NCBI RefSeq assembly: GCF_025263265.1
Contig: NZ_CP079869.1
Location: 5,270,001-5,334,000, forward strand
Length of the DNA stretch: 64,000 nt
Direction of reading: 5' to 3'
Source of the DNA: Mycobacterium sp. SMC-4
GTDB lineage: Bacteria; Actinomycetota; Actinomycetes; Mycobacteriales; Mycobacteriaceae
Positions within the stretch are counted from its first letter, which is position 1. The number at the start of each line of letters is the position of its first letter. The translations under genes and the position numbers were made by a program. The notes under the pieces were generated by a model. The model saw only the letters and a program-made list of their open reading frames with translations. It did not search any database and was not told where the DNA came from. Shown piece after piece: positions 16,488 to 27,128 of this stretch.

Positions 16488-16523
16488 GTGCCTGGACGAC
16501 GCTCGAGAGGAGCACACAGATGA
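16488..16523 (+). CDS. Putative leaderless 11-codon upstream ORF of msrA
   Basis: GTG-CCT-GGA-CGA-CGC-TCG-AGA-GGA-GCA-CAC-AGA-TGA encodes [11 protein letters not shown]. The stop TGA overlaps the ATG of msrA (ATGA), so ribosomes that start on the leaderless GTG could re-initiate on msrA. The msrA ribosome site (GAGAGGAG) lies inside it. The peptide is Arg-rich and too short to judge by codon use. It could also be chance. Confidence 0.35.
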   Translation: MPGRRSRGAHR

Positions 16524-17035
16524 GCGACCACAAGCGCGCGGTACTTGCCGGCGGCTGTTTCTGGGGCATGCAGGACCTGATCCGCAAGCAACCCGGTGTG
16601 GTGTCCACTCGGGTCGGCTACACCGGTGGCCGCAACGACCACCCCACCTACCGCAACCATCCCGGGCACGCCGAAGCGATCGAGATCATCTACGACCCGG
16701 AACAGACGGACTTCCGGGCGCTGCTGGAGTTCTTCTTCCAGATCCACGACCCCACCACCAAGGACCGGCAGGGCAACGACGTCGGCACCAGCTATCGCTC
16801 CGAGATCTTCTACGTCGACGACGAGCAGCGGCAGGTCGCGCTCGACACCATCGCCGATGTCGACGCCTCCGGGTTGTGGCCGGGCAAGGTCGTCACCGAG
16901 GTGAGCCCGGCCGTCGACTTCTGGGAGGCCGAGCCCGAGCATCAGGACTACCTGCTGCGCTATCCGAGCGGCTACACCTGCCACTTCCCGCGGCCCGGCT
17001 GGAAGCTGCCGAAGAGAAGTGGTGTGGGCGGCTAG
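16520..17035 (+). CDS. msrA: Peptide-methionine (S)-S-oxide reductase
   Basis: 171 residues. Reduces methionine-S-sulfoxide in proteins and as free amino acid during oxidative stress. The catalytic motif GCFWG holds nucleophile Cys13, preceded by AVLAGG. Also diagnostic are GYTGG (34-38), [13 protein letters not shown], and the C-terminal TCHFPRPGW with a possible resolving Cys. ATG start with GAGGAG ten bases upstream. It faces cyp138 across a short tandem repeat, the same pair as M. tuberculosis Rv0137c/Rv0136. Its start overlaps a possible micro-ORF. Confidence 0.97.
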   Translation: MSDHKRAVLAGGCFWGMQDLIRKQPGVVSTRVGYTGGRNDHPTYRNHPGHAEAIEIIYDPEQTDFRALLEFFFQIHDPTTKDRQGNDVGTSYRSEIFYVDDEQRQVALDTIADVDASGLWPGKVVTEVSPAVDFWEAEPEHQDYLLRYPSGYTCHFPRPGWKLPKRSGVGG

Positions 17036-17120
17036 CGGCGGTGGCTCGATTCGCCGCTCAGCGGCGGTGGCTCGATTCGCCGCTCAGCGGCGGTGGCTCG
17101 ATTCGCCGCTCAGCGGCGGT
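17035..17120. repeat. 26-bp tandem repeat, 3.3 copies
   Basis: Exact copies of a 26-base unit that begins GCGGCGGTGGCTCGATT and ends CGCCGCTCA occupy 17035-17060, 17061-17086 and 17087-17112, followed by the first 8 bases of a fourth. It starts at the last base of the msrA stop and runs into the last codons of cyp138. Each unit has GCGGCG and CGCCGC arms, so both transcripts end in multiple hairpins. It is likely a variable-number repeat and may act as a bidirectional terminator. Confidence 0.9.
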
Positions 17121-18450
17121 GCACCACGACCCGCCCACCGTCGGCGGGCGTGTAGGCCACACCGCGCGAGTGCGCCTTCTCTCCCGGCGCCGTGGTCGTC
17201 TCGATCGTGAAGTGGCGCAACACCGTTCGCAGAACCACGTCCATCTCCACATTGGCGAACACCGCCCCCACACACCGGCGGGTACCGCCACCGAACGGAA
17301 TGTGGGCGAAGGTGGCGGGCCGCTGGCCCACGAACCGCTGCGGGTCGAAGCGCTGCGGATCGGGATAGTCCGCCGACCGCTGGTGCACCTGGTCGATCGC
17401 GACCACGATCGAGAAGCCGCGCGGCAGCACCCACTCGCCGAGTTCGAAGGTCGGCGCATAGACGTGGCGGCCGGCGAAGTCGATCACGGTGCGGGACCGC
17501 TGCACCTCCAGCAGGGTGGCCTGGCGGTACTCGTTGTCGTCGGTATCCGCCTCGGCGACGAGCTTTTTCAGTACCTCGGGGTGGCGACTGATGCGTTCGA
17601 ACACCCAGCCCATGGTTGCTGCGGTGGTCTCGTGCCCAGCAGCCAGCAACGTCAGCAGTTCGTCGCCGATGTCCTGACGCGACATCGACGAACCGTCCTC
17701 GTAAGTGCTGCGTAGCAGCAGCGCCAGCACATCATCGCGTTCGTCGAGGGCCGCGTCGTTGCGGACGTCGTCGATCAACCGTCCGATGACCTCGTCGTAA
17801 CGACGCCGGTAGGCCGCCAGTCGGCCCCACGGGCTGAACCGGCCGTAGGTCCGGCTCGGGGTCGGCAACACCGCAAGGCGCGATCCCAACGTCACCCACG
17901 GCGGGATGATGCGGCGCAGCTCGTCCAGATGCGCGCCATCGGCCCCGAACACCGCACGCAGAATGGCGTTCAACGTGATACGCATCATCGGCTCGAGGGT
18001 CTCGAACGGGCGGCCCTGCGGCCAGGTCGCTGCCTCGCGCAGCGTCTCCTCCTCGAAGATCCGCTCGTAATTCTTGATGCTGCGACCGTGAAAAGGCGGA
18101 GTGAGCAACTTGCGCCGACGCCTGTGATCGGCGCCGTCGAGGGCGAACACCGAGCCCGACCCCAGCACTCGCGACAGGTTCGGCTGGATGTTGCCCACCG
18201 CGTCGGTGTCGGCCATGAACAGCTGCTTGGCCAGCACCGGATCGGCGACGATCACCGTCGGGCCGAAGACCGGCAACCTCATCGTGAACGCGCCGCCGTA
18301 GCGCGGCACGAGTTTGCCGACGATCCACTTGCGTGATACCGAAAAGCCCACGGCTTGAAGGAGATGCGGGATTCGCGGAGCTGGCGGCAGGCGCACCTGC
18401 GACACCGGTGCGACGGCGACCGGTGGGGACGCGATCGTCGACTCACTCAT
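17110..18450 (-). CDS. cyp138: Cytochrome P450, CYP138 type
   Basis: 446 residues. Heme-thiolate monooxygenase. The heme loop is FGGGTRRCVG with axial Cys393; the I-helix oxygen-activation motif is AGHETTAAT, and the K-helix carries the usual ExxR only in altered form in the track AVAIDQVHQRSADYPDPQRF and upstream EYRQATLLEVQRSR (E-V-Q-R). ATG start with GGAAGG upstream. Genome context (msrA convergent, TetR divergent) is as for M. tuberculosis Rv0136. The substrate is not known. The last codons fall in the 26-bp tandem repeat. No ferredoxin gene is next to it. Confidence 0.93.
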   Translation of the reverse strand: MSESTIASPPVAVAPVSQVRLPPAPRIPHLLQAVGFSVSRKWIVGKLVPRYGGAFTMRLPVFGPTVIVADPVLAKQLFMADTDAVGNIQPNLSRVLGSGSVFALDGADHRRRRKLLTPPFHGRSIKNYERIFEEETLREAATWPQGRPFETLEPMMRITLNAILRAVFGADGAHLDELRRIIPPWVTLGSRLAVLPTPSRTYGRFSPWGRLAAYRRRYDEVIGRLIDDVRNDAALDERDDVLALLLRSTYEDGSSMSRQDIGDELLTLLAAGHETTAATMGWVFERISRHPEVLKKLVAEADTDDNEYRQATLLEVQRSRTVIDFAGRHVYAPTFELGEWVLPRGFSIVVAIDQVHQRSADYPDPQRFDPQRFVGQRPATFAHIPFGGGTRRCVGAVFANVEMDVVLRTVLRHFTIETTTAPGEKAHSRGVAYTPADGGRVVVHRR

Positions 18451-18473
18451 GGGGGCCTTCCCGGTCGATGCAG

Positions 18474-18491
18474 CGGTACTGCGGTGTACCG
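18474..18491. promoter_or_regulatory. Palindrome between cyp138 and TetR
   Basis: CGGTAC and GTACCG face each other across 6 bases in the 109-base divergent gap. A second perfect palindrome CGGTACCG is at 18507-18514, and another GTACC follows at 18519. The repeated GGTAC/GTACC half sites make this the likely operator of the neighbouring TetR for both genes. Confidence 0.55.
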
Positions 18492-18559
18492 AGCGTGTTT
18501 CGGGTACGGTACCGCCAAGTACCAACACTGCACAAGACCCTTGCCCGAAAGGTCGTGGC

Positions 18560-19144
18560 GTGACGACCACACCGACGCTGCCCGCCGTGGGCGATCGCCT
18601 GCTCGACGGGCTGGCCACCGCGATCGGCGACCGCGGCTATCGCGAGACCACCGTGGCCGACATCGTCCGCCACGCCCGCACCTCCAAACGCACGTTCTAC
18701 GAGCAGTTCTCCGGAAAAGAGCAGTGTCTGGTCGAACTGCTGCGGCGCAACAACACCGACTTGATCGCCGCCATCGGCAGGGCCGTCGACCCCGAAGCCG
18801 ACCCACGGCTGCAGATCCGCCAAGCTGTCGAGGCCTACGTCGGGCATATCGGGGCGCGCCCGGCCATCACGCTGAGCTGGATTCGTGAGGCACCTGCACT
18901 GGGCGCTGCCGCGGCGCCGCTGCACCGCCACGCGATGACGAACCTGACCGACATGTTGCTCGCACTGACCGCCGGCGCGGGCTTCGCCCGCGCCGGTCTG
19001 GCACCGGTCTCGGCCCCGCTGGCAGTCATCCTGCTCGGCGGATTACGGGAGTTGACAGCACTTTTCGTCGAGGACGGACGGAACCTGGACGAACTGGTGG
19101 AGCCGGCGGTGGCCGCGGCAACCGCGATACTCGGAACCGGCTAG
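18560..19144 (+). CDS. TetR-family regulator divergent from cyp138
   Basis: 194 residues from GTG 18560, which follows CGAAAGG. The HTH is GYRETTVADIVRHARTSKRTFYEQF, about residues 25-50, with the usual KRTFYEQFSGKEQCL end. The C-terminal ligand domain is helical and Ala-rich. The frame is open further upstream to 18449, but that would run through the divergent promoter and operator. It corresponds by position to Rv0135c and probably represses cyp138 and itself via the GGTAC palindromes. Confidence 0.87.
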   Translation: MTTTPTLPAVGDRLLDGLATAIGDRGYRETTVADIVRHARTSKRTFYEQFSGKEQCLVELLRRNNTDLIAAIGRAVDPEADPRLQIRQAVEAYVGHIGARPAITLSWIREAPALGAAAAPLHRHAMTNLTDMLLALTAGAGFARAGLAPVSAPLAVILLGGLRELTALFVEDGRNLDELVEPAVAAATAILGTG

Positions 19145-19148
19145 TGGC

Positions 19149-21519
<2,371 letters not shown>

Positions 21520-21520
<1 letters not shown>

Positions 21521-22239
21521 CAGCTCGAAACGCGCCGGTCGAAGTAGAGAGCCACGCTCTTTCCGATCACCGGATTGAGCAGCGACTCGGCAGTGCGCGT
21601 CAACCAGGGGTGGTCGATCATGTCCCACACGAGCAGTTTGTGATAGGCGCTCACTGCTGGATGGTCGTTCTTATCCGTGCCGACAGCGCATTTGAGCCAC
21701 CAGTACGGCGAATGCAGTGCGTGTGCGTGGTGGATGTGGGTCAGGGTCAATCCGTGGGCGGTCACCTTGTCCCGCAGCTCATCGGCACGGTAGATGCGAA
21801 TGTGCCCGCCTTCGTTGGCGTGGTATTCGTCCGACAGTGCCCAGCAGATCCGCTCTGGCAGCCAACGCGGAACTGTGATCGCCAGCCGTCCACCGGGTTT
21901 GAGCACCCGGACCAGCTCGGCGATGGCCCGGTCGTCCTCAGGTACATGCTCGAGGATCTCCGAGGCGATCACGCAGTCGAAGGTGCCGTCGGGGTAGGGT
22001 AGGTCCAGCGCATCACCTTTGACCGCTTCGGCCGACGCCGACGCCGGCACCTCGCCCTGTTTCTTCATCGCCTGCAGAATCTCGTCGACGTCGTTGAGAT
22101 CGGACGCGTTCTGGTCGAACCCGACCACATCGGCGCCTCGACGGAACGCCTCGAAGGTGTGCCGCCCCGCGCCGCAACCGACATCGATCACCTTGGTGCC
22201 GAGGCCGACCCCGAGGCGGTCGAAATCCACCGTCAGCAT
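21520..22239 (-). CDS. Class I SAM methyltransferase of glycosyltransferase operon
   Basis: 239 residues. SAM motif I VIDVGCGAGRHTFEAFRRGADVV is complete; GDALDLPYPDGTFDCVIASEILEHV follows, the UbiE/Methyltransf_11 layout, and LKPGGRLAITVPRW is motif III. ATG chosen with GGGAGGG upstream; a GTG 18 bases earlier is the alternative. It overlaps the glycosyltransferase gene by seven bases. It likely methylates the product of that glycosyltransferase or its acceptor. Confidence 0.83.
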
Positions 22240-23468
22240 GCTGCGACCCTCCCGCACGCTCGTTCATAAACCGCGACTGTCTGTGCGGCAACCGATTCCC
22301 AGCTGAATACCTCCAGCGCCCGCTGCCGGCCGTTGTCACCCAGACGGCGCAGTTCGCGCGGCGAGTCCAACAACTCCCCCAGCACCGCGGTCAATTCGTC
22401 GACATCGGCGGGCGTGACCAACCGGGCGCAGTCTCCGTCGGGTCCGACCACCTCGGGCAGCGCTCCGGCCCGGCTGGCGACGATCGGCGTGCCGCTGGCC
22501 ATGGCCTCCACCGCCGGCAACGAAAAGCCTTCGTACAACGAAGGAATGCAAGCGACCTCGGCCGAGGAGAGCAACTGTGCGAGCTCGGCATCGCTGACGC
22601 CGCTGGAGCTGTGCACGATGTCGGAGATACCGAGCTCGGCGATGAGCTTCTCGGTCGGGCCGTTGGGTTCCAGCTTGGCGACCAGCTGCAGTTCAAGGTC
22701 ACGCTCGACACGCAGTCGCGCGACGGCGTGCAGCAGGTGGCTGACCCCTTTGAGGGGCACGTCGGCGCTGGCGATGGCGATGATGCGATTGCGCACCCGG
22801 TCACGGGCCGGTCGGAACAGCTCGGTGTCGACACCCAGCGGGACCACGTGCAACTGCGCGGGGTCGACGGCGAAGTCCTCGGCGATGTCGGCGGCCGAGG
22901 TCGACGACACGGTCACCAGCTCGGGGATCTGCCGGGCCACCTCCTTCTGCATCTCGGCGAACGCGTACCACCGGCGTACCAGCGGCTTGCGCCACCACGC
23001 GGCAGCCGCGACATCGAGGACCCGGTCCCGGGTGATCGGATGGTGCACGGTGGCCACCACCGGCAGGCCCGACTCGGCGATCTCCAGCAGCCCGGTGCCC
23101 AGGCACTGGTTGTCGTGCACCACGTCGAAGTCCTCGCGCCGGTCGGCCAGTAACCGTGCGACGCGCATGCTGAACGTCTTGGGCTCAGGGAAGCCCGCGG
23201 TCCAGGTGGTCAGCAACTCCTGCAGGTCGATGCTGGTTTTGATCTCGCTGGGCCGCGGGATGCGGAACGGGTCCGGTTCCCGGTAGAGGTCCAGGCTGGG
23301 CACTTTGGTCAGGGTGACCCTCGGATCCAGGCCGTCGGGGTAGGGCTGTCCGGAGAACAACTCCACCTCATGGCCCAGTTCCACCAGGCCGCGGCTGAGG
23401 TGACGGACGTAGACGCCCTGGCCACCGCAATGGGTCTTGCTCCGATACGACAGCAAGGCGATGCGCAC
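22233..23468 (-). CDS. Glycosyltransferase family 4
   Basis: 411 residues, GTG start. The N-terminal GT-B domain starts RIALLSYRSKTHCGGQGVYV, with the Gly-rich loop, and HLSRGLVELGHEVEL. The C-terminal donor domain has IPSLYEGFSLPAVEAMASG (about 300-320), the E-x7-E motif of GT4 retaining enzymes, and the usual GTPIVAS. Two possible acceptors are lipid or glycan, not decided. A longer open frame exists, but the promoter and predicted mRNA start near 23580 exclude part of it. First gene of the operon; the palindrome at its +1 matches that of the TetR gene. Confidence 0.87.
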   Translation of the reverse strand: MRIALLSYRSKTHCGGQGVYVRHLSRGLVELGHEVELFSGQPYPDGLDPRVTLTKVPSLDLYREPDPFRIPRPSEIKTSIDLQELLTTWTAGFPEPKTFSMRVARLLADRREDFDVVHDNQCLGTGLLEIAESGLPVVATVHHPITRDRVLDVAAAAWWRKPLVRRWYAFAEMQKEVARQIPELVTVSSTSAADIAEDFAVDPAQLHVVPLGVDTELFRPARDRVRNRIIAIASADVPLKGVSHLLHAVARLRVERDLELQLVAKLEPNGPTEKLIAELGISDIVHSSSGVSDAELAQLLSSAEVACIPSLYEGFSLPAVEAMASGTPIVASRAGALPEVVGPDGDCARLVTPADVDELTAVLGELLDSPRELRRLGDNGRQRALEVFSWESVAAQTVAVYERACGRVAAC

Positions 23469-23570
23469 GGTCAGTCCACCGCTTCGCAGTGGCGCGCGGG
23501 GGCGCCGGTCCAGCTGAGGAAGCAGCCCTGAGCTGCCCGAATTGAATGGCGCAAGGAATTCCGAACCCTC

Positions 23571-23586
23571 CTGGACATGTGTCCAG
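23571..23586. promoter_or_regulatory. TetR operator candidate 2
   Basis: CTGGACA-TG-TGTCCAG, perfect 7-base arms, directly after the -10 of the glycosyltransferase promoter and across its predicted start. It matches the palindrome at 19712-19725 in core (GGACAyrTGTCC) and geometry. Confidence 0.65.
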
Positions 23587-23615
23587 ACTATAGTTTGACG
23601 TGCTAGCAGACGCAA
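23587..23615 (-). promoter_or_regulatory. Sigma-A-like promoter of glycosyltransferase operon
   Basis: Leftward strand: -35 TTGCGT (23610-23615), 17-base spacer, -10 TATAGT (23587-23592). A pair of TGCTAGC words flanks the -35. The predicted start, near 23580, falls in the operator. Confidence 0.7.
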
Positions 23616-23670
23616 CGCGTGCTAGCTCTGACTACCACAGTCGCCGCTGAACGTCCTGTTCACCCTATGT

Positions 23671-24141
23671 TTAGGACTCCGGCCGGGGCGGCGGGAACCC
23701 GCCCTTCGCGACCGGCCCCCAACGCTGCGGTGTGACCCTGATCAGGCACTTGCCCTGCTCGACCATGGCGGCGCGGTACTCGTCCCAGTCCGGGTGCTCG
23801 CCGGAGATCACCCGGAAGTACTCGACCAGCGGCTCGAGCGCGGTCGGCAGGTCGACGACCTCGGCGTACCCGTCGACCTGAACGTAGGGCCCGTCGAACT
23901 CGTCGGAGAGCACCACCACGCTGGCGCGCGGCCGTCGACGCAGGTTGACCACCTTGGCCCGGCGCGGATAGCTGGCGACCACGATGCGTCCCTCGGAGTC
24001 GACTCCGCCGGTGACCGGGGAGCTCTGCAGCGATTCCCCGGCCCGGAAGGTGGTCAGCACCATGCGGTGCCGCGGCCGGATGAAGTCGAGCAGTTCGGGC
24101 AGGGATACCAGGTCGGCGGTGGCGTAGGTGCGGGCCATCAT
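23671..24141 (-). CDS. PPOX-class F420/FMN-dependent oxidoreductase family protein
   Basis: 156 residues of the split beta-barrel (PNPOx-like) fold. Strands such as RHRMVLTTFRAGESLQSSPV (25-44), GRIVVASYPRRAKVVNLRRRPRASVVVLSDE and GPYVQVDGYAEVVD are typical of the TIGR03618-like group, many of which bind F420 in mycobacteria. ATGATG start; the first ATG is used. It is divergent from the MFS gene. The substrate is unknown. Confidence 0.78.
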   Translation of the reverse strand: MMARTYATADLVSLPELLDFIRPRHRMVLTTFRAGESLQSSPVTGGVDSEGRIVVASYPRRAKVVNLRRRPRASVVVLSDEFDGPYVQVDGYAEVVDLPTALEPLVEYFRVISGEHPDWDEYRAAMVEQGKCLIRVTPQRWGPVAKGGFPPPRPES

Positions 24142-24234
24142 CTCAGCGTATCCACCGCTGCCATCGCCGCTGGTTAGACTGCGCCCCAGCGGCAGCGCCT
24201 TTACACTTCGCCGCCTCACTGACAAGGGATCGGC

Positions 24235-25587
24235 ATGTCGAACAGCACCAGCAGCGCGGTCGTCGAGTGGCGCCGCTTCGGCAAGGTACCCATCGCGGCG
24301 GGACTGGGTTATTCGATGGGTGTCATCCACGTCTACTGCCTGGGCGCGTTCATGCAGCCGCTGCAGGACGAGTTCGGTTGGTCGCGCGCACAGGCCTCGG
24401 TGGGTCTGACGATCGTCGGCATGGCTGCCGCGGCCGCGGCGCTGCCGATCGGACTGATGGTCGACCGGCTGGGCCCGCGCCGGGTGGGCATCTGCGGGGT
24501 GATCCTGATGGCGGCGAGCTTCGCGCTGATGGGCAGTGCGACCGGCTCGATGGCCAACTGGATCCTGCTGTGGGCTCTGCTGGCGTTCGCGTCGTTCTGG
24601 GTGCAGACCACGGTGTGGACGTCGGCGGTGGCCAGTCGTTTCGAGCACTCGCGCGGGCTGGCATTCGCGGTCACGCTGTCAGGGGGTTCGCTGGCCGCTG
24701 CGGTGTTCCCGCCCCTGGCCACCGCGCTGATCGGGTTCTGGGGCTGGCGCGGCGCATTCGTCGGTCTGGCGCTGATGTGGGGCGCGCTGGTTCTGCTGGC
24801 CGTCACCCTGTTCTTCCGTGGCGCCCAAGACGATGCCCGAGACGGCGACCAGGATGTGCGCACCGCGCCCGACTCAGAACCGACCGCGCCACCACTTCCC
24901 ACCGCGGTGGACGTCTCGCGCACCCCGGACCCCGAGGTGGTCGCAGCCCCTGCCGAGTTGCCCGGCATCACCTTGCGAGAGGGTCTGCGCTCGCTCACCT
25001 TCTACCAGTTGCTGCTCGCCGCAGGGCTTTTCGCTTTCACCACGCTCGGAGTGGTGGTCCACCTGGTCCCGATCCTGCGTGACGCAGGTGCCGAGCCGCT
25101 GGCCGCGGCCGGCACCGCATCGCTGGTGGGAGTCTTCTCGATCGTCGGCCGGCTCGGTGTCGGACTGCTGCTCGACCGCTTCTCCGGGCGGGTGGTCGGC
25201 GCGTGTGCCTACCTGGTGCCGATCGCCGGCAGCGCGCTGCTGTTGTTCGACGGCGCCAACCCGGTGAGCCAAACCGTGGCCGCGGCACTGTTCGGGCTCA
25301 CCCTCGGGGCGGAGGTCGACGTGATCGCCTACCTCGCATCGCAATACTTCGGACTGCGCAACTTCGGCGGCCTGTTCGGCGGGCTGGTCGCCGCCCTGTC
25401 GCTGGGAACCGCGTTCGGTCCGCTGGCTTCCGGCGCAACCTCCGACATCTTCGGCGGCTATGCACCGTTCTTGGTGCTGACCATGGTCCTGATGGGCTTG
25501 AGCAGCGTGGCCCTGGCGCTGCTCAAGCCCGCACCGGACTGGAGTCTGAACCCGGCATCGGCGACGCGGGACTCGCAGGCTTCGTGA
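24235..25587 (+). CDS. MFS transporter, monocarboxylate-like
   Basis: 450 residues with twelve hydrophobic segments and a large central Pro/Asp-rich loop (about 195-245, between helices 6 and 7). The N-terminal half has QPLQDEFGWSRAQASVGLTIV and GLMVDRLGPRRVGICG, the MFS cytoplasmic loop 2-3 motif. This is the oxalate/formate and monocarboxylate transporter branch. ATG start with AAGGGA. A TAGACT box upstream (24174-24179) could be its -10. The solute is unknown. Confidence 0.82.
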   Translation: MSNSTSSAVVEWRRFGKVPIAAGLGYSMGVIHVYCLGAFMQPLQDEFGWSRAQASVGLTIVGMAAAAAALPIGLMVDRLGPRRVGICGVILMAASFALMGSATGSMANWILLWALLAFASFWVQTTVWTSAVASRFEHSRGLAFAVTLSGGSLAAAVFPPLATALIGFWGWRGAFVGLALMWGALVLLAVTLFFRGAQDDARDGDQDVRTAPDSEPTAPPLPTAVDVSRTPDPEVVAAPAELPGITLREGLRSLTFYQLLLAAGLFAFTTLGVVVHLVPILRDAGAEPLAAAGTASLVGVFSIVGRLGVGLLLDRFSGRVVGACAYLVPIAGSALLLFDGANPVSQTVAAALFGLTLGAEVDVIAYLASQYFGLRNFGGLFGGLVAALSLGTAFGPLASGATSDIFGGYAPFLVLTMVLMGLSSVALALLKPAPDWSLNPASATRDSQAS

Positions 25588-25660
25588 TCGCACCCGGTGA
25601 GATTGTCGGCCCCGGTGGGTACTACAGGCACCGTAGGTCCGACCAACGAGGGGGCGGCAC

Positions 25661-27043
25661 ATGACCTTCAACATCACGCCCACGGCAGCCCAGCATGATC
25701 TGGCCCGGCGCGCGCACCAGTTCGCCGAGGAAGTGATCAGGCCGGTCGCCCCGGACTATGACCAGCGCCAGGAGTTTCCGTGGCCGGTCCTCGAGGAGGC
25801 CGCCACCCGCGGCTTCTACAGTCCGCTGTTCTACCGCGACCTGATCGGAGACCCGACCGGGCTGTCGCTGCCGATGTTCATGGAGGAACTGTTCTGGGGA
25901 TGCGCCGGGATCGGGCTGGCGGTGGTGATGCCGGCACTGGCTCTCTCGGCGATCGGTCAGGCCGCATCTCCGGAGCAGATGCTGCAGTGGGCACCGGAAT
26001 GCTTCGGCACGCCGGGGGATCTCAAGCTGGCGGCGTTGGCGATCTCCGAACCCGAAGGTGGCAGCGACGTGCGCAACCTGCGCACCACCGCCCGGCGTGA
26101 CGGTGATGACTGGATCATCGACGGCCACAAGATGTGGATCGGCAACGGCGGCATCGCCGACGTCCACGTCGTCAACGCCGTCGTCGACCAGGAGCTCGGC
26201 CACAAGGGCCAGGCACTGTTCATCGTGCCAGGCGGCACTCCGGGTCTGCATCTGGTGCGCAAGCTCGACAAGCTCGGCTGCCGCGCGTCACACACCGCCG
26301 AGCTGAAGTTCGACGGCGTGCGCATTCCCGGGGAGAACCTGCTCGGAGGGCACGAAAAGCTCGAATACAAGCTGGCCAAGGCACGCGAGGCCGTGCAGGG
26401 GGCCCGCCATTCCCGCTCGGCGGCGCTGGGCACCTTCGAGCAGACCCGGCCGATGGTCGCCGCGCAAGCTCTCGGGATCGCCCGCGCGGCACTGGAATAC
26501 ATGACCGAGTACGCCAATCGGCGGGAGGCCTTCGGTGCGCCGATCATCGACAACCAGGGCATCGCGTTCCCGATCGCGGATCTGGCCACCCAGATCGACG
26601 CGGCCCGGCTGCTGACCTGGCGGGCGTCCTGGATGGCGGCCACCGGTGTGCCGTTCGAGCGCGGTGAGGGCTCGATGTCGAAGCTGGCCGCCAGCGAGGT
26701 CGCGGTGAAGACCACCGAGCGGGCCATCCAGACGATGGGTGGCTGGGGCTACATCAAAGATCATCCGGTGGAGAAGTGGTACCGCGACGCCAAGCTCTAC
26801 ACCATCTTCGAGGGCACCAGCGAGATTCAGCGGATGGTGATCGCCCGGGCGCTGGGGGCCGCCGACGGGGCACCGCCACTGCACGTCGACCTCGAACCCA
26901 GCGGCGGTCCGCTCAACCGCTACTTCGGTCGCGGTACCCCGCTGCGCACCCGGGCCGCCGCGCAGGCCCTGGCGGCCAAGGACCGGTTGCCCGAGCCGGT
27001 CATGCAGATGGCGATGAAGGTGCTGCGTCCGCCACGCAAATAA
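25661..27043 (+). CDS. Acyl-CoA dehydrogenase family protein
   Basis: 460 residues. FAD enzyme of the acyl-CoA dehydrogenase fold: LAISEPEGGSDVRNLRTTA (about 127-145) is the FAD-binding signature, and MGGWGYIKDHPVEKWYRDAK and FEGTSEIQRMVIAR give the C-terminal part, with the catalytic Glu probably in FEGTSEIQ. An extra C-terminal tail with SGGPLNRYFGRG is longer than in short-chain enzymes. ATG start after GAGGGGGCGG. It probably dehydrogenates an acyl-CoA in lipid or steroid side-chain breakdown. It stands alone. Confidence 0.88.
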   Translation: MTFNITPTAAQHDLARRAHQFAEEVIRPVAPDYDQRQEFPWPVLEEAATRGFYSPLFYRDLIGDPTGLSLPMFMEELFWGCAGIGLAVVMPALALSAIGQAASPEQMLQWAPECFGTPGDLKLAALAISEPEGGSDVRNLRTTARRDGDDWIIDGHKMWIGNGGIADVHVVNAVVDQELGHKGQALFIVPGGTPGLHLVRKLDKLGCRASHTAELKFDGVRIPGENLLGGHEKLEYKLAKAREAVQGARHSRSAALGTFEQTRPMVAAQALGIARAALEYMTEYANRREAFGAPIIDNQGIAFPIADLATQIDAARLLTWRASWMAATGVPFERGEGSMSKLAASEVAVKTTERAIQTMGGWGYIKDHPVEKWYRDAKLYTIFEGTSEIQRMVIARALGAADGAPPLHVDLEPSGGPLNRYFGRGTPLRTRAAAQALAAKDRLPEPVMQMAMKVLRPPRK

Positions 27044-27128
27044 CCGGAAAAGGCGGTACCCCTGGTTTCACCCAGCAAAGTAGTGGCAACATTACCGATC
27101 AGTCACATAGGTGTGCGGCGCGCGAACG

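Noticed and set aside
17035..17120. CRISPR-like repeat
   Set aside because: Units are directly adjacent with no spacers; it is a plain tandem repeat.
23595..23630. Recombination or attachment site at the paired TGCTAGC words
   Set aside because: Words are only seven bases and flank a promoter -35; no integrase gene or insertion is near.
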